From an uncultured Erysipelotrichaceae bacterium (GTDB lineage: Bacteria > Bacillota_I > Bacilli_A > Erysipelotrichales > Coprobacillaceae), in contig UPXV01000008.1 in NCBI GenBank assembly GCA_900538465.1, positions 1 to 64,000 on the forward strand: a DNA stretch of 64,000 bases. The letters are read 5' to 3'. Shown in pieces: positions 24,920 to 32,249 of the stretch (position 1 is its first letter; each line of letters opens with the position of its first letter). The notes beneath the pieces are model-generated. The model ran no database searches and had not been told where the DNA came from. It saw only the letters and a program-made list of their open reading frames with translations. Made by a program: the position numbers and the translations under genes.

Positions 24920-25725
24920 GACATTTTATAAATGGTAATACGAATATCTATAGTGACATCAAATTCACCTAATGTTTCTAAAACATGACGTCTTTCTTTT
25001 TTGATATGGTAATAGTGAGGTGTCATTTTAAGAAGATTTAAAGTATCTTCACGATTGTTTAAATGAATTGTTTTTTTGAAATCATAACTTTTTTCAACTT
25101 CAAAAGGTAAACGTATAAATTGATCGGATTTGACTTTCACTTCATCATAAATAAGTTCTTTAAATTCAATAAGATGTTTGTTGTTTGCTGTAACATGAAT
25201 CATATAACCATCTTCTTTTAAACATCTTTTGATTTCAGATTCTTTTACAACTGTAAATAAAGCTGTGATAACATCTAAAGAATGATCAAGAATAGGAATA
25301 TTTTTAGAATTACCAACCATCCAATAAATATCTTTTGTATATTTAGAAGCCATCTGGATACCATCTTTAGAAATATCTAATCCATAAATAATGGAATCAT
25401 CATTTAATTCTTGTTGTAGACGATATGTATAATAACCTTCTCCACAACCCAAATCTAAAATCTGCATTTGAGGATGACGATGTTCTTTAATATAATTGAC
25501 AACTTCATTTAAAATGACATCATAATATCCCTGATTTAAATAATTCTTACGACACATTAAACTGTCTTTGTTGTCACCGGGATGATTTGTTGATTTATCT
25601 GGGTTTAATAAAAGATTGACATATTGACTTTTTGCAATATCATAACAATGATTGTTTTCACATTTGTATGTTTTTCCATCAAGTGTTAATGGTTGATGGC
25701 ATTTTGGGCAAGCTAGTTTATGCAT
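24916..25725 (-). CDS. rlmA: 23S rRNA guanine-N1 methyltransferase (RlmA type)
   Basis: A 269-residue protein. A zinc module (CPKCHQPL then CENNHC) at residues 5-27 and the conserved GDNKDSLMCRKNYLNQGYYD segment are characteristic of RlmA. The S-adenosylmethionine motif I is ILDLGCGEGYYT (about residue 88), and motif IV is seen as DVITALFTVVKE. The family methylates G745 (RlmA-I) or G748 (RlmA-II) in hairpin 35 of 23S rRNA near the exit tunnel. Gram-positive members mostly act on G748, which affects tylosin binding. AAAGGAG precedes the ATG. It is the first gene of the rlmA/rluA-like unit. Confidence 0.9.
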   Translation of the reverse strand: MHKLACPKCHQPLTLDGKTYKCENNHCYDIAKSQYVNLLLNPDKSTNHPGDNKDSLMCRKNYLNQGYYDVILNEVVNYIKEHRHPQMQILDLGCGEGYYTYRLQQELNDDSIIYGLDISKDGIQMASKYTKDIYWMVGNSKNIPILDHSLDVITALFTVVKESEIKRCLKEDGYMIHVTANNKHLIEFKELIYDEVKVKSDQFIRLPFEVEKSYDFKKTIHLNNREDTLNLLKMTPHYYHIKKERRHVLETLGEFDVTIDIRITIYKMS

Positions 25726-25756
25726 AATTTCACTCCTTTTGTTGCATTATAACATG

Positions 25757-25786
25757 TTTACTTTTACTTGGGAATATTGGTATAAT
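25757..25786 (+). promoter_or_regulatory. Promoter of the 25813-29091 operon
   Basis: TTTACT (25757-25762) and TATAAT (25781-25786) are 18 bp apart and 26 bases before the first gene. A TATAAT on the minus strand (25746-25751) serves the divergent rlmA gene. Confidence 0.55.
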
Positions 25787-25812
25787 AGAAAAAGAAAAAG
25801 GAGGAGTGAATA

Positions 25813-26088
25813 ATGGGGTTATTTTCTAAAAAGAAGAAAGAAACAATTGATTATGATGCTGTTTTTAAAGAACAATACAAATCTATTAATCAATTAATGA
25901 TGCAAGCTCATGAAGAATTGGATTTTGTGATTAAAGAATCTTTATTAAAGATGATTGTAGAAAAATATAATGAATTATTAACTTTGATTGATCAAGGAGC
26001 TCACTTTGAAAAGGATCATTTTGAAGCATTAAAACAAAGTGCTTGTCAAGAATTAGAAACAATTCAAAATATTAATAAGGATATTTAG
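25813..26088 (+). CDS. Small helical protein of unknown function
   Basis: A 91-residue protein beginning MGLFSKKKKETIDYD, then almost entirely amphipathic helix, with an acidic C-terminal half. No membrane segment, catalytic motif or known family is visible. GGAGGAG lies 8 bases before the ATG. It is the first gene of an operon with the Sel1-repeat protein, which begins at the base after its stop codon, so the two are surely coexpressed and may form a complex. The basic MGLFSKKKK start could be a membrane-surface anchor, but that is speculation. Confidence 0.75.
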   Translation: MGLFSKKKKETIDYDAVFKEQYKSINQLMMQAHEELDFVIKESLLKMIVEKYNELLTLIDQGAHFEKDHFEALKQSACQELETIQNINKDI

Positions 26089-27180
26089 ATGAATATACGA
26101 ATTATAGAAGATGTTATAGAGGTCTTTCATCAGTATGGTGATACTATAAGATTTGATTATGAACGTTTTGAAGAAGCTTTAAATGATCAGGCTCCTGATT
26201 TATTAGATGAATGTTATTTGGTTGTGTTGGGTATGAAAATTGGCATTTTTGATGCTATGATATTTGATGAGAATATTGATTTTAGGGGTTATGTGGATTA
26301 TTTGGTAGAAGCTGTAGAGTTGAGTGAAAGAGATGCTGTTTTTATGGTATCTATTTTTGATATTTTGGTGAAAGAGGTTGGTTATTATTTTGAGATTCCT
26401 AATATGGATGAACTTTTAAAGGAATCATATCAAAGAAATGATTTTGATCATTTAATGGTTATTGCAAAAACTTATTTTATGGGTTTTGGTGTTTTACAAG
26501 ATTATGAGAAGGCTTTTCAAATTTATTCTTATTTGTTTTCACAAGGGGATGAAAGAGGAGCCTATTATCTAGGATATATGTATGAACATGGATATGGGAT
26601 TGAAAAAGACATTGAAAAGGCGATAATGTATTATCAGAGTCATCAAGATGATTTGACTGATTTTCGTCTGGGTGTTTTTTATATGTTAGGACAATATGTT
26701 GAAAAAGATGAAGAAAAGGCTTTAGAGTACCTGACTTTAAGTCATGAAGCTGAGTCTTACTTGTATCAAGGAATGTTGTTAGAAAAAAGAAGAGAATATG
26801 CTGATGCTTTTCAAGCTTATTATCAAGGGGCAAAACTTTTTCAAAGGGAATGTATGTATAAAGCAGCATTGTTTTTAAAACTTGGCTTTGGAGTTGATTT
26901 GGATTTAAATGAAGCTTATCGTTATTTTGAATATGGGTATTTCTTATTGCATGGAGAAAGTGCTTATGAATTGTCTATGATGTATTTTGATGGTTTGGTA
27001 GTTGACAAAGATGTTCAAAAAGCTTTAACATATTTACATCAAGCGGCTTCGCTATATAGTCAAGAAGCTTGTTTGGCGTTGGCACAGTTTTATGATTTAG
27101 GAAGATATGTTCAAAAGAATCATCAAAAAGCTATACAATATTATCAAAAAGCAAATGAGATTCAAGATGCAAAAGGATAA
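26089..27180 (+). CDS. Sel1-repeat (TPR-like) protein
   Basis: A 363-residue cytoplasmic protein. From about residue 120 it has Sel1-type helical repeats: AKTYFMGFGVLQDYEKAFQI, AYYLGYMYEHGYGIEKDIEKA, and two C-terminal units including LALAQFYDLGRYVQKNHQKAI. The N-terminal 115 residues are acidic and helical without clear repeats. Sel1 repeats act as protein-protein scaffolds; no enzyme function is expected. It starts immediately after the stop of the small upstream gene and is followed 11 bases later by the SpoU methylase gene. The partner protein is unknown. Confidence 0.85.
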   Translation: MNIRIIEDVIEVFHQYGDTIRFDYERFEEALNDQAPDLLDECYLVVLGMKIGIFDAMIFDENIDFRGYVDYLVEAVELSERDAVFMVSIFDILVKEVGYYFEIPNMDELLKESYQRNDFDHLMVIAKTYFMGFGVLQDYEKAFQIYSYLFSQGDERGAYYLGYMYEHGYGIEKDIEKAIMYYQSHQDDLTDFRLGVFYMLGQYVEKDEEKALEYLTLSHEAESYLYQGMLLEKRREYADAFQAYYQGAKLFQRECMYKAALFLKLGFGVDLDLNEAYRYFEYGYFLLHGESAYELSMMYFDGLVVDKDVQKALTYLHQAASLYSQEACLALAQFYDLGRYVQKNHQKAIQYYQKANEIQDAKG

Positions 27181-27191
27181 AGGAGGTTATT

Positions 27192-27932
27192 ATGAAAGTT
27201 TATAAAAAGGGAGATGAAACATCTTATACTTTAGGTGTATTTCCTACAATTGAATTGTTAAAAACAAGACCTCAAGATGCGGTAAGAGTTGTTGTTCATT
27301 CTTCGATTGAACAAAATAAAGGATATCCTTTTATTTTAGAACTTTGCCAAAAACATCATATTCATATTGATGTCCATGATAAAACGATAGATAAACTGAG
27401 TCCTAAAAGTAATTGTTATGCAATTGGTGTTTTTAAGACTTATTCTTGTGATTTACAAGAAGGCAATCATGTTGTTTTGGTGAATCCTATGGATATGGGA
27501 AATATGGGAACAATCATGCGAACGATGTTAGGTTTTGATTATAAGAATTTGGTTATTGTGAAACCGGCTGTTGATGTTTTTGATCCCAAAGTTATTAGAG
27601 CATCTATGGGAGCTATTTTTCATTTAAATGTTCAATATTATCAAGATTTTGAAACTTATTATAAAGAATATCAACATCATGAATTTTATCCTTTGATGTT
27701 AAAGGGAGCTCAAAATATTCATCATGTTGAAAGTTCTTCACTTCATTCATTGATTTTTGGTAATGAAAGTAGTGGTTTAGATGATTCTTATTTGGAATAT
27801 GGACAAAGTGTTTTTATTCCTCATAGTGATCAGATAGATTCATTGAATTTATCAATGGCATTAGGATTGACGTTATTTCATTTTTCAAAAGGAAAATTTG
27901 AGGGAAAAGAGGTATTAAGAGAAAATGTATAA
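27192..27932 (+). CDS. SpoU/TrmH-family RNA 2'-O-methyltransferase
   Basis: A 246-residue SPOUT methyltransferase. The three family motifs are present: NPMDMGNMGTIMRT (motif 1), LIFGNESSGL (motif 2) and IDSLNLSMALGLTLF (motif 3), which together form the trefoil-knot S-adenosylmethionine site. The N-terminal part (1-95) would be the RNA-binding extension. The family methylates ribose 2'-OH in tRNA or 23S rRNA; the exact nucleotide is not readable. AAAGGAGG supplies a strong binding site. The stop overlaps the next start by eight bases (ATGTATAA). Confidence 0.88.
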   Translation: MKVYKKGDETSYTLGVFPTIELLKTRPQDAVRVVVHSSIEQNKGYPFILELCQKHHIHIDVHDKTIDKLSPKSNCYAIGVFKTYSCDLQEGNHVVLVNPMDMGNMGTIMRTMLGFDYKNLVIVKPAVDVFDPKVIRASMGAIFHLNVQYYQDFETYYKEYQHHEFYPLMLKGAQNIHHVESSSLHSLIFGNESSGLDDSYLEYGQSVFIPHSDQIDSLNLSMALGLTLFHFSKGKFEGKEVLRENV

Positions 27933-29091
27933 TTTTGATAAGGTGATTGAAAGAAGACACACAAATAGTGTGAAGTATGATGGGGAAAAGATGAAAGATT
28001 CTTTAATGATACCAATGTGGGTAGCTGATATGGATTTTGAAACTTTACCAGAAGTGAAAGAAGCATTGTTAAAACGTGCTGAACATGGAATTTTTGGATA
28101 TGCAGGTGTAAGTGACAATTATTGTCAAGCAGTTATCAATTGGATGGAAACAAGACATCATTTTCATATTCAAAAAGAATGGATAGTCCCTACACCAGGT
28201 GTTGTGACTGCATTGAAATTAGCTGTTCGTGCTTTGACGAAACCAGAAGATCATATTATGATTATGAAGCCTGTTTATTATCCGTTTGATATTTCTATTA
28301 ATGTTAATGGAAGACAAGTTGTAGAATGTCCACTTGTTTTAGAGAATAATCAATATACTTGTGATTTTCATTTGTTTGAAAAAAACATTGTTGAAAATGA
28401 TGTGAAGATGTTTATTTTATGTAATCCACATAATCCTATTGGAAAAGTTTGGACAAAGGATGAATTGTATCAAATGGGTATGATTTGTAAAAAACATCAT
28501 GTATATGTTATTAGTGATGAAATTCATATGGATTTTGTTTATCAAGGTCATGTTCATGTTCCATTTTATAATGTGGATGAATCTTTTAAAGATTTTACAA
28601 TTAATTGTACAGCACCATCTAAAACATTTAATTTGGCTGCTTTACAAACATCAAATATTATCATTGCTGATGAAAAGATGAGAGAAGCTTTTATCAAGGA
28701 AAAAGATGCCTCTGGTGTGAATAATCCAAATATTTTTGGACTAGATGCATGTGAAGCAGCTTATACTTATGGAGCAAAATGGGTTGATGAGTTGATTGAA
28801 TATTTATCTGGGAATATTGATTATATGATTCAATTCTTTAAAGAAAGATTACCAGAAATTAAAGTTATTCAACCAGAAGGATTATACTTAGTATGGGTAG
28901 ATATGCGTTCTTTAAATATGAGTCATGAAGAATTAGAGGCGTTTATGTTAAATCAAGCTCATTTGTGGTTAGATGAAGGTTATATTTTTGGAACTGGTGG
29001 AGAAGGCTTTGAAAGATTCAATGTTGCTTGTCCACGTGAGATTTTGAAAAATGCTTTAGAGCAATTAGAAAAAGCAATTCGTGCTAGATAA
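27925..29091 (+). CDS. PatB/MalY-type PLP-dependent aminotransferase or cystathionine beta-lyase
   Basis: A 388-residue fold-type I PLP enzyme. The typical PatB/MalY start (IERRHTNSVKYD, IPMWVADMDFE) is followed by CNPHNPIGKVWTKDEL, the SDEIHMDF aspartate that binds the pyridine nitrogen, and the Schiff-base lysine Lys233 in APSKTFNLAAL. The GTGGEGFERFNVACPR segment near the end holds the carboxylate-binding Arg. Members split cystathionine or cysteine-S-conjugates to pyruvate, ammonia and a thiol. The ATG overlaps the spoU stop. No terminator is obvious after it before the aldolase gene. Confidence 0.9.
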   Translation: MYNFDKVIERRHTNSVKYDGEKMKDSLMIPMWVADMDFETLPEVKEALLKRAEHGIFGYAGVSDNYCQAVINWMETRHHFHIQKEWIVPTPGVVTALKLAVRALTKPEDHIMIMKPVYYPFDISINVNGRQVVECPLVLENNQYTCDFHLFEKNIVENDVKMFILCNPHNPIGKVWTKDELYQMGMICKKHHVYVISDEIHMDFVYQGHVHVPFYNVDESFKDFTINCTAPSKTFNLAALQTSNIIIADEKMREAFIKEKDASGVNNPNIFGLDACEAAYTYGAKWVDELIEYLSGNIDYMIQFFKERLPEIKVIQPEGLYLVWVDMRSLNMSHEELEAFMLNQAHLWLDEGYIFGTGGEGFERFNVACPREILKNALEQLEKAIRAR

Positions 29092-29200
29092 ATTTTCATT
29101 GTAAGGGTTTTATTATTTAAAAAATATGAATATCTATGGAAATTTGACCAAAATAAGTGTATGATAGAAGTGTAAAAAATTTGAAAAGGAGATTATACAT

Positions 29201-30067
29201 ATGGGATTAGTTTCAGCTAAAGAAATGCTTGATAAAGCAAAAGCAGGTCACTATGCTGTTGGTCAATTTAATATCAACAACTTAGAATGGACTAAATCAA
29301 TTTTATTAACTGCAGAAGAATTAAAAGCACCAGTTATCTTAGGAGTTTCTGAAGGAGCTGCTAAATACATGACTGGATTTAAAACAGTTTCAGCTATGGT
29401 AAGTGCAATGGTTGATTCATTAGGAATCACTGTACCAGTTGCTTTACACTTAGATCATGGTAGTTATGAAGGAGCTAAAGCTGCTTTAGAAGCTGGTTTC
29501 TCTTCAATCATGTTTGATGGTTCTCATTATGGAATCGAAGAAAACATTGAAAAAACAAAAGAAATCGTTGCATTATGCCATGCTAAAGGTGTATCAGTTG
29601 AAGCAGAAGTTGGTTCAATTGGTGGAGAAGAAGATGGTGTTGTAGGAGCTGGTGAAGTTGCAGATCCTAAAGAATGTAAAATGATTGCTGATTTAGGAAT
29701 TGATTTCTTAGCAGCAGGTATTGGAAATATTCATGGTAAATATCCAGCTAACTGGAAAGGTTTAGATTTTGATGCATTAGATGCTATTCAAAAAGAAACA
29801 GGAACTATGCCTTTAGTATTACATGGTGGTACTGGTATTCCAGCTGATATGATTAAAAAAGCTATCACTTTAGGAGTTTCTAAAATCAACGTCAATACTG
29901 AATGTCAATTATATTTCCAAGAAGCTACACGTAAATATATTGAAGCAGGTAAAGATTTAGAAGGTAAAGGATTTGACCCTCGTAAATTATTAGCTCCTGG
30001 AGCTGCTGCAATTCAAGAATGTGTTAAAGAAAAAATGGAATTATTTGGTTGCATTGGTAAAGCTTAA
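29201..30067 (+). CDS. fba: Class II fructose-bisphosphate aldolase
   Basis: A 288-residue class II (zinc) aldolase that splits fructose-1,6-bisphosphate to glyceraldehyde-3-phosphate and dihydroxyacetone phosphate in glycolysis. LHLDHGSYE carries the catalytic Asp and the first metal-binding His. GNIHGKYP and LHGGTGIP carry the other metal ligands and the phosphate loop. AAAAGGAG gives a strong binding site. The codon choice leans to TTC, ATC, AAC and GGT more than the neighbours, as expected of a highly expressed gene. A strong terminator follows. Related ketose-bisphosphate aldolases (tagatose) share the motifs, but the length and glycolytic style favour fba. Confidence 0.95.
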   Translation: MGLVSAKEMLDKAKAGHYAVGQFNINNLEWTKSILLTAEELKAPVILGVSEGAAKYMTGFKTVSAMVSAMVDSLGITVPVALHLDHGSYEGAKAALEAGFSSIMFDGSHYGIEENIEKTKEIVALCHAKGVSVEAEVGSIGGEEDGVVGAGEVADPKECKMIADLGIDFLAAGIGNIHGKYPANWKGLDFDALDAIQKETGTMPLVLHGGTGIPADMIKKAITLGVSKINVNTECQLYFQEATRKYIEAGKDLEGKGFDPRKLLAPGAAAIQECVKEKMELFGCIGKA

Positions 30068-30075
30068 TAATTTTG

Positions 30076-30114
30076 AAAGAATTAACTTGTTATTCAGGTT
30101 GATTCTTTTTTTTT
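30076..30114 (+). terminator. Terminator of the aldolase gene
   Basis: AAAGAATTAAC (30076-30086) pairs with GTTGATTCTTT (30098-30108), with one G-U, followed by a run of T. Confidence 0.85.
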
Positions 30115-30209
30115 ACAAAAATAAAAATCTAATGAGTCAACTGATATTAAATTAATATTTCGTTTCTTAAACAAAAGCAAAATATAATCATAAATTATCT
30201 TTGATAGTT

Positions 30210-30277
30210 TTAAAAAAGAAAGGGACTATAACGAATTAACCTTTTAAAAAAGTTATTTCGTTATAGCCTCCTTTCTT
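30210..30277 (-). terminator. Long-stem terminator of the hydrolase/IIB/HTH operon
   Basis: AAGAAAGG (30216-30223) and CCTTTCTT (30270-30277), CTATAACGAA and TTCGTTATAG, and TAAC and GTTA form one long interrupted stem. Read on the minus strand it is followed by TTTCTTTTTT, so it ends the minus-strand operon. Confidence 0.75.
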
Positions 30278-30296
30278 GAAGGATATATTATAGATT

Positions 30297-30749
30297 TTAT
30301 GTCTTGTTATGGAGTGATATGGAAACGGATTCTAAGTATCTATCAATATTTTTGATGAATGTTTCTACATCAGTTTCATTTTTAAGAATCATCACAATAT
30401 GCTCTTGATCATCATGAGTTGTTATAGTTACTGTTTTATGTTGTATGATAGCTTTTTGAATGTCAGTTATAATTTTTTCAAGTTGTTTTTTTGCATCATT
30501 ATCTTTATAAATAGACTGTGAAATATATTTTGATAATGAAGTCATAGAAATAGTGAAATCAGAATGTTTTGGATTTCCAAAAACACGCTGCATTGCTTCA
30601 TATGTTGTTAACCATACATCCCCACTTTTACGAATTTCATTGTCTTGAAATCTTTTTCTTTCAACAGCTTTTCTTATTGTATTTCCATTGGCTAATCCCC
30701 ATTTTTCAGCAGCTTCAGTAAAGGTCATAACTTGACTTAAATCTATCAT
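30297..30749 (-). CDS. Helix-turn-helix protein of the hydrolase/IIB operon
   Basis: A 150-residue protein. The first 60 residues (MTFTEAAEKWGLANGNTIRKAVE, then GDVWLTTYEAMQRVFG) form an excisionase-like helix-turn-helix with a short wing, a type common in small Firmicutes accessory regulators. The C-terminal half (about 75-150) is a separate helical and beta segment of unknown type. AGGAG lies 9 bases before the ATG at 30749; the TTG at 30758 abuts that site. It is the last gene of a three-gene minus-strand operon and could bind the palindrome at its promoter (31999-32018). That pairing is inference. Confidence 0.7.
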   Translation of the reverse strand: MIDLSQVMTFTEAAEKWGLANGNTIRKAVERKRFQDNEIRKSGDVWLTTYEAMQRVFGNPKHSDFTISMTSLSKYISQSIYKDNDAKKQLEKIITDIQKAIIQHKTVTITTHDDQEHIVMILKNETDVETFIKNIDRYLESVSISLHNKT

Positions 30750-30778
30750 ATATATCAACTCCTATTGAGGAAATTGTA

Positions 30779-31153
30779 TCATAAGTTATTGAGAATGTCA
30801 TCTAAAGCTTTTTGTCCATTCATTGTTCCAAAAGCACGCATGTCAATAAGATGAATAGGAATTTGATAATTATTGAAAACTTTATCAACCATTCCTTTTA
30901 AATAACGAACTTGTGGTGCTATCCAAATACTAGCAATTATTTTATCAAGTTGCCATTCTTCAACGGTTCTTTCATTAAGGAATTCTACTGGACCATAAGC
31001 CAAAATCATATCATATGAATCCATGAGTGTATCTAAATCTTTTAAGACTGAAAAAATATCTTCAACCAAAACCTTTTGTGAAGAAACTTGTCCAATTTTT
31101 TGACAAAATAGACTTGAAGTCGCTCCTCCAGCACAACAAATATAAACTAGCAT
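30779..31153 (-). CDS. Orphan PTS IIB-like protein (lactose/cellobiose fold)
   Basis: A 124-residue protein with the PTS IIB lactose/cellobiose layout: the phosphoryl-accepting Cys near the N-terminus followed by the P-loop (YICCAGGATSS, Cys6 or Cys7), and an alternating beta-alpha fold. EIIB takes phosphate from EIIA and passes it to sugar at EIIC. No IIA or IIC gene adjoins it; the nearest IIC is at 61847. It overlaps the alpha/beta hydrolase stop by seven bases (ATGCTAG). Either it serves the distant EIIC, or it has a regulatory or sensory role within this operon. Confidence 0.75.
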   Translation of the reverse strand: MLVYICCAGGATSSLFCQKIGQVSSQKVLVEDIFSVLKDLDTLMDSYDMILAYGPVEFLNERTVEEWQLDKIIASIWIAPQVRYLKGMVDKVFNNYQIPIHLIDMRAFGTMNGQKALDDILNNL

Positions 31154-31980
31154 TGTTCATTCCTCCTTATAAATTCGCTTATTGCTTGTACAAAATCTTC
31201 TTTGTGGTCAGTGAAGACTTCATGACCACAATTTTCATAGAGATGATATTCTCTATTATTAAGATGTGAGACTTCGTTATCAATGTATTGATATTGACAA
31301 ATAGGATCGTCTTGCCCTTGCATGACTAAGAGCGACAAAGAAAGGTGAGTAAAAAAATTATGGAAATGGTGTTGGAAAAACCAATCTGACATAGCGCATA
31401 TATGTTGTAAAGAATGTGATGGATTGTTTACACTAAAGATAAATTCTCTCACATCATCTTGTTTAAAGAAATCTTCAGGTGATAAAGATGTCGATTGAAG
31501 GAAATGATTATCTCCCAATCTTTGGTTGTATTGAGATTGCATAGCTTGATAAAAAGATAAAGCTTGTTGACGATCAAAAGTGATTGCAGGGCTGCTAAGA
31601 ATAACTCCCGATAATTCATCATAAAATTTTTCTAAACACAAACATGCAAGATATCCACCAAACGATCCACCCCATAGATAGAACTTTTGAATATGAAAAC
31701 GTTGTAAACTATCTTGAATCACATGTAAAACATCACCAGTAATTTGTTCAATAGATAATCCTTTCTTTAAATCATAAATTGAATCCCCACAACCTCTTTG
31801 ATCAAAGTAAAGACAGTGAAAATTTTGGCTTAACAATTGAAAGGCAGGTAATCCCATAAGGGCTTTTGCACCGCTACCTGGACCACCGTGTAAAAATAAT
31901 ATAGCAGTATGACTTTGTGTAGGATTAATAGAATAAACTTTTAAGTGACATTGATCGGTTTCTATAAAATATTGTTCCAT
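31147..31980 (-). CDS. Alpha/beta hydrolase (proline iminopeptidase-like)
   Basis: A 277-residue serine hydrolase. HGGPGSG (residues 31-37) is the oxyanion loop typical of prolyl aminopeptidases, FDQRGCGDS (59-67) the following loop, and GGSFGG holds the nucleophile Ser106. QGQDDPIC and CGHEVF supply the acid and base. The family removes N-terminal proline from peptides or acts on related amides and esters. No signal peptide is present. It is the first gene of the operon with the IIB-like and HTH genes, behind a good promoter with a palindrome at the start site. GGAG precedes the ATG. Confidence 0.87.
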   Translation of the reverse strand: MEQYFIETDQCHLKVYSINPTQSHTAILFLHGGPGSGAKALMGLPAFQLLSQNFHCLYFDQRGCGDSIYDLKKGLSIEQITGDVLHVIQDSLQRFHIQKFYLWGGSFGGYLACLCLEKFYDELSGVILSSPAITFDRQQALSFYQAMQSQYNQRLGDNHFLQSTSLSPEDFFKQDDVREFIFSVNNPSHSLQHICAMSDWFFQHHFHNFFTHLSLSLLVMQGQDDPICQYQYIDNEVSHLNNREYHLYENCGHEVFTDHKEDFVQAISEFIRRNEQC

Positions 31981-31998
31981 AAAACTCTCCTTTCTTAA

Positions 31999-32018
31999 TT
32001 GTCGCTATATCGTGACAA
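31999..32018. promoter_or_regulatory. Imperfect 20-bp palindrome at the hydrolase operon start
   Basis: TTGTC (31999-32003) and GACAA (32014-32018) flank a partly symmetric core; 16 of 20 positions are symmetric. It lies a few bases downstream of the minus-strand -10 box, where a repressor would block the start. Confidence 0.5.
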
Positions 32019-32022
32019 AACA

Positions 32023-32051
32023 ATCGTATCATATTTTTCATATAATAACAA
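32023..32051 (-). promoter_or_regulatory. Promoter of the hydrolase/IIB/HTH operon
   Basis: On the minus strand, TTGTTA (32051-32046) and TACGAT (32028-32023) are 17 bp apart, giving a leader of about 35-40 bases before the hydrolase ATG at 31980. Confidence 0.6.
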
Positions 32052-32151
32052 TCCTTATTTGAAAGTTTTTGTTTTTCAAGTAAAAGTGACTTGTTATTCA
32101 AGTAAGATATTGACATAATAAAGTTGGGTTTTAAAGGGAGTTGAAACCTGA

Positions 32152-32193
32152 ACATAGTATCTTAAAAAAGCTACCTCATAAGATACTATGTTA
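32152..32193 (+). promoter_or_regulatory. Perfect 14-bp stem in the leader of the GH1 gene
   Basis: AACATAGTATCTTA (32152-32165) and TAAGATACTATGTT (32180-32193) pair exactly around a 14-base loop. No T tract follows on either strand, so it is not a plain terminator. It lies 57 bases before the GH1 start and may be an operator or an RNA control element. It does not resemble a BglG/LicT antiterminator site. Confidence 0.55.
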
Positions 32194-32249
32194 TAAAAAA
32201 GTTTATACATAAAAATATTTATGAGAAAATATAAAAAGGAGGCATGATG

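Noticed and set aside
26477..26869. Minus-strand ORF of 130 codons inside the Sel1-repeat gene
   Set aside because: It is a shadow of a well-supported gene with repeats and strong context. Its translation is His/Leu/Phe-rich with no family features.
31693..31706. Near-match to a cre site (TGAAAACGTTGTAA)
   Set aside because: It lies deep inside the hydrolase coding region and breaks the consensus at one fixed position.
32111..32136. TTGACA with TTTAAA as a promoter for the GH1 gene
   Set aside because: The spacing is only 14 bp and the -10 is poor. A promoter must exist upstream of 32250, but I cannot fix it.
31925..32155. Minus-strand ORF of 76 codons upstream of the hydrolase gene
   Set aside because: It runs through the promoter and palindrome of the hydrolase operon, has no binding site and overlaps that gene in another frame.
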